Under the pieces are notes generated by a model. That model saw only the letters and a program-made list of their open reading frames with translations. It was not told where the DNA came from and did no database searches. A program made the position numbers and the translations under genes. Source: Arthrobacter pigmenti (lineage in GTDB: Bacteria > Actinomycetota > Actinomycetes > Actinomycetales > Micrococcaceae). Taken from it: DNA of 64,000 nt. Below are positions 62,222 to 64,000 of the stretch, in pieces. The stretch's first letter is position 1; each line of letters starts with the position of its first letter. The stretch spans positions 1,550,001 to 1,614,000 of the forward strand of contig NZ_JAATJL010000001.1 of assembly GCF_011927905.1 (NCBI RefSeq), read 5' to 3'.

Positions 62222-64000
62222 GTGTACGCCCGGCATGGGCATTTGCTTGGAGGTGGAAGTCCTCTGGAGGAGAAGGTGGTTTAACTCTTAGCCGATGGCA
62301 ACTGCGTCATCGCGAGGTGGGGTGGGAAGGAAGCCGGAGGCGAATCCCTGCACCGAGGGACACGAACCGCATAGAAGGCATTCCGATCGGGGTAAGGCTG
62401 CACGCGAAGCTGAAGCCCGTTCCACCGAAACGGTCGGGGTGTAAATGCGGCGGCGGCAGGGGGAAAGTAAATGTTCTTATCCGGGGAGGTCTGTCCCAGT
62501 GCTCTACCGCTGTCAATGGGTGGGGCGACATTGCTTTAAGGGCTGTGTTGATGGGGCAGAAGTCAGCCGAGGCCATAGTACCGGCGGGAATCAGTGATGG
62601 TTGCTGGGAAGGGCCGAACGTTAGGAGATGACGTGTTGAACGGGCATCGCTCGTGGACATTACGTTGATCGCAGCCATCCCGCCGTGCGCGGGCCAGAGT
62701 AGATGGAGGTATCGGTGAATCCGAGAGTGCCCCTGCCTGAGCGTAGTGATGTCCCGGCGGATGTCGGTAATACTGTCAGCGGCCAGGCGGGGGATCTGTG
62801 GGAACGTGTGTTTTCGCGGGAGAACCTGTTGGTTGCGTTACGCCGTGTCGAGGCGAACCGGGGTGCCCCTGGTGCTGACGGACTGCGTACGGACGAGCTC
62901 CGTTCGTGGTGCTTAGGACACTGGGAAGGTGTTCGGGAGAGTCTTGATTCGGGCACGTACCGCCCGCAACCGGTGCGTCAGGTTTTGATTCCCAAGCCTG
63001 ACGGGGGTGAGCGGAGGTTGGGCGTGCCGGCCGTGCTGGATCGGTTGATCCAGCAGGCGATCGCGCAGGTGCTTGTTCCGGTCTTTGATCCGGGGTTCGT
63101 GCCGGTTTCGTATGGGTTCCGGCCGAACAAGAGCGCCCATGATGCGGTCCGGGTTGCCCGGACCGTGATCGGACAGGGCTATAAGTGGGTGATCGAGGTT
63201 GATCTGGATACGTTCTTCGATCGGGTCAACCATGACGCTTTGATGGCCCGGATTGCGCGGAAAGTGAAGGACAAGCGGCTGCTGCGCCTGATCCGCCGTT
63301 ATCTTGAGGCGGGGATCATGGCCGATGGTGTGAAACAGCCGACGGAGGAAGGCACCCCGCAGGGGTCGCCGCTGTCGCCGTTGCTGAGCAACATCATGCT
63401 CGATGACTTTGACCAGTTGATGTGGTCGCGCGGCCACCGGTTCGTCCGGTACGCCGATGACATCAGGGTCTTCGTTCGGAGCAAACGGGCAGCCGGGAGG
63501 GTGCTGGACCAGTGCACGAAAGTACTGGAGCAGGACCTGAAACTGAGGGTGAACCGCCAGAAGTCGAAGAGCAGTCCGGCAAGCGTAGCTACATTGCTGG
63601 GCTATGCCTTCTTCTTCACCGCTTCCGGGGCGAAGCTGCGCGTCGCGCCGAAGGCCCTGAAACGGGCCAAGGCGCGGATCAAGCAGTTGACGTCGCGGAA
63701 GTGGAGCATCTCGATGGGTGAGCGCATCACACTGCTGAACCGGTATATCCGGGGCTGGATGGGATATTTCCGTCTGGCCGAGACTCCGCGGAAGTTTGCG
63801 GATATGGATGAATGGTTCCGGCGGCGGATGCGTCAGATCCGCTGGAAGGAATGGAAACGCGGACGGGCGCGCGTGGCTAACCTGCGAAAGCTCGGCATCC
63901 GGCCTCAACAGGCCCGGGAGTGGGGCATGAGCAGCAAGGGCTACTGGCGGGTCGCCGGATCCCCAATCCTTCAGCGGGCATTGCCCAACGAGCACTGGAA
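62222..64000 (+). mobile_element. Group II intron, class C-like, truncated by the window edge
   Basis: The 5' boundary is placed near 62222, where GTGTACGCCCGGCATGGGCA begins. This resembles the GUGYG start and first domain I hairpin (GCCCGGCATGGGC) of bacterial group II introns; the following GGAGGTGGAAGTCCTCT is also typical. About 490 bases of structured RNA precede the reverse transcriptase. Domains V and VI and the 3' end lie beyond the window. The exact 5' base is uncertain by a few positions. Confidence 0.85.
62715..64000 (+). CDS. ltrA: Group II intron reverse transcriptase/maturase (3' end outside window)
   Basis: At least 428 residues, open to the window edge. The GTG start has a perfect GGAGG five bases upstream. 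Reverse transcriptase blocks run from NRGAPGADG (about 48) through RRLGVPAVLDRLIQQA, GFRPNKSAHDAV, the first aspartate in VIEVDLDTFFD, EGTPQGSPLSPLLSNI and the catalytic YADD (246-249). The maturase X domain follows with RYIRGWMGYFRL and MDEWFRRRMRQIRWKEWK. No endonuclease domain is expected in class C, and the visible C-terminal GYWRVAGSPILQRALPN suggests only a few residues are missing. It splices and mobilises the intron. Confidence 0.95.
   Translation, partial: MNPRVPLPERSDVPADVGNTVSGQAGDLWERVFSRENLLVALRRVEANRGAPGADGLRTDELRSWCLGHWEGVRESLDSGTYRPQPVRQVLIPKPDGGERRLGVPAVLDRLIQQAIAQVLVPVFDPGFVPVSYGFRPNKSAHDAVRVARTVIGQGYKWVIEVDLDTFFDRVNHDALMARIARKVKDKRLLRLIRRYLEAGIMADGVKQPTEEGTPQGSPLSPLLSNIMLDDFDQLMWSRGHRFVRYADDIRVFVRSKRAAGRVLDQCTKVLEQDLKLRVNRQKSKSSPASVATLLGYAFFFTASGAKLRVAPKALKRAKARIKQLTSRKWSISMGERITLLNRYIRGWMGYFRLAETPRKFADMDEWFRRRMRQIRWKEWKRGRARVANLRKLGIRPQQAREWGMSSKGYWRVAGSPILQRALPNEHW

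Noticed and set aside
62913..63995. 360-codon minus-strand frame
   Set aside because: Antisense to the intron reverse transcriptase, which has YADD and all RT blocks in the plus frame.

Overview
This is a chromosomal segment of a high-GC actinobacterium, almost certainly a member of the Micrococcaceae close to Arthrobacter. It carries a mycothiol gene (mshC), a complete Pup-proteasome locus, RbpA, an actinobacterial cytochrome bcc/aa3 operon and a single-chain PafBC, the arrangement known from Arthrobacter. Almost everything is vertically inherited core genome. The exceptions are a recombinase trio at 50.5-53.5 kb and a group II intron that runs off the right edge.

Layout. 0-5.5 kb: a small unknown gene, aminopeptidase N, and the divergent glycogen pair glgC/glgA. 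5.5-12.2 kb: a fatty-acid module with an acyl-CoA oxidase-like enzyme, a TetR regulator with a clear palindromic operator, and a divergent thiolase-FabG4-MaoC operon. The last three genes match the mycobacterial fadA2-fabG4-htdX order. 12.2-19.7 kb: a secreted serine protease, kynureninase, tRNA-Leu(GAG), a lipoprotein, an M20 peptidase, an acyl-CoA dehydrogenase-like protein, two small proteins and an aldo/keto reductase. 19.7-26 kb: uppP, mshC, PAC2, a HAD phosphatase, a site-2 protease and the tRNA m1A58 methyltransferase.

26-40.6 kb is the protein-turnover island: arc, dop, pup, prcB, prcA, pafA, two FKBP-type prolyl isomerases, pafBC, a small membrane protein, tatA, tatC and the helicase helY. 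Pup ends in GGQ, so Dop must deamidate it before PafA ligates it to targets. ARC ends in GQYL, the tail that docks on the PrcBA core. PafBC is the transcriptional regulator of the mycobacterial-type DNA damage response.

40.6-50.2 kb: an amidohydrolase, an unusual 500-base gene-free stretch with a long inverted repeat, polyprenol-phosphate mannosyltransferase, rbpA, an SPFH/NfeD pair, an RlmA-type rRNA methyltransferase, an S9 peptidase, peptide deformylase and a DinB-like protein. 50.2-53.5 kb: an inserted three-gene recombinase cassette (active tyrosine recombinase, small HTH protein, and a recombinase-fold protein with three zinc ribbons but no catalytic tyrosine). 53.6-62.1 kb: small conserved genes, trpD, then ctaE-qcrCAB encoding respiratory complexes III/IV, and a GntR regulator. 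62.2-64 kb: the 5' RNA part and reverse transcriptase of a class C-like group II intron.

A window-wide feature is the large number of genes whose start codon sits 6-7 bases after a TANNNT -10 box with no Shine-Dalgarno sequence. These are predicted leaderless transcripts; at least 17 starts fit.
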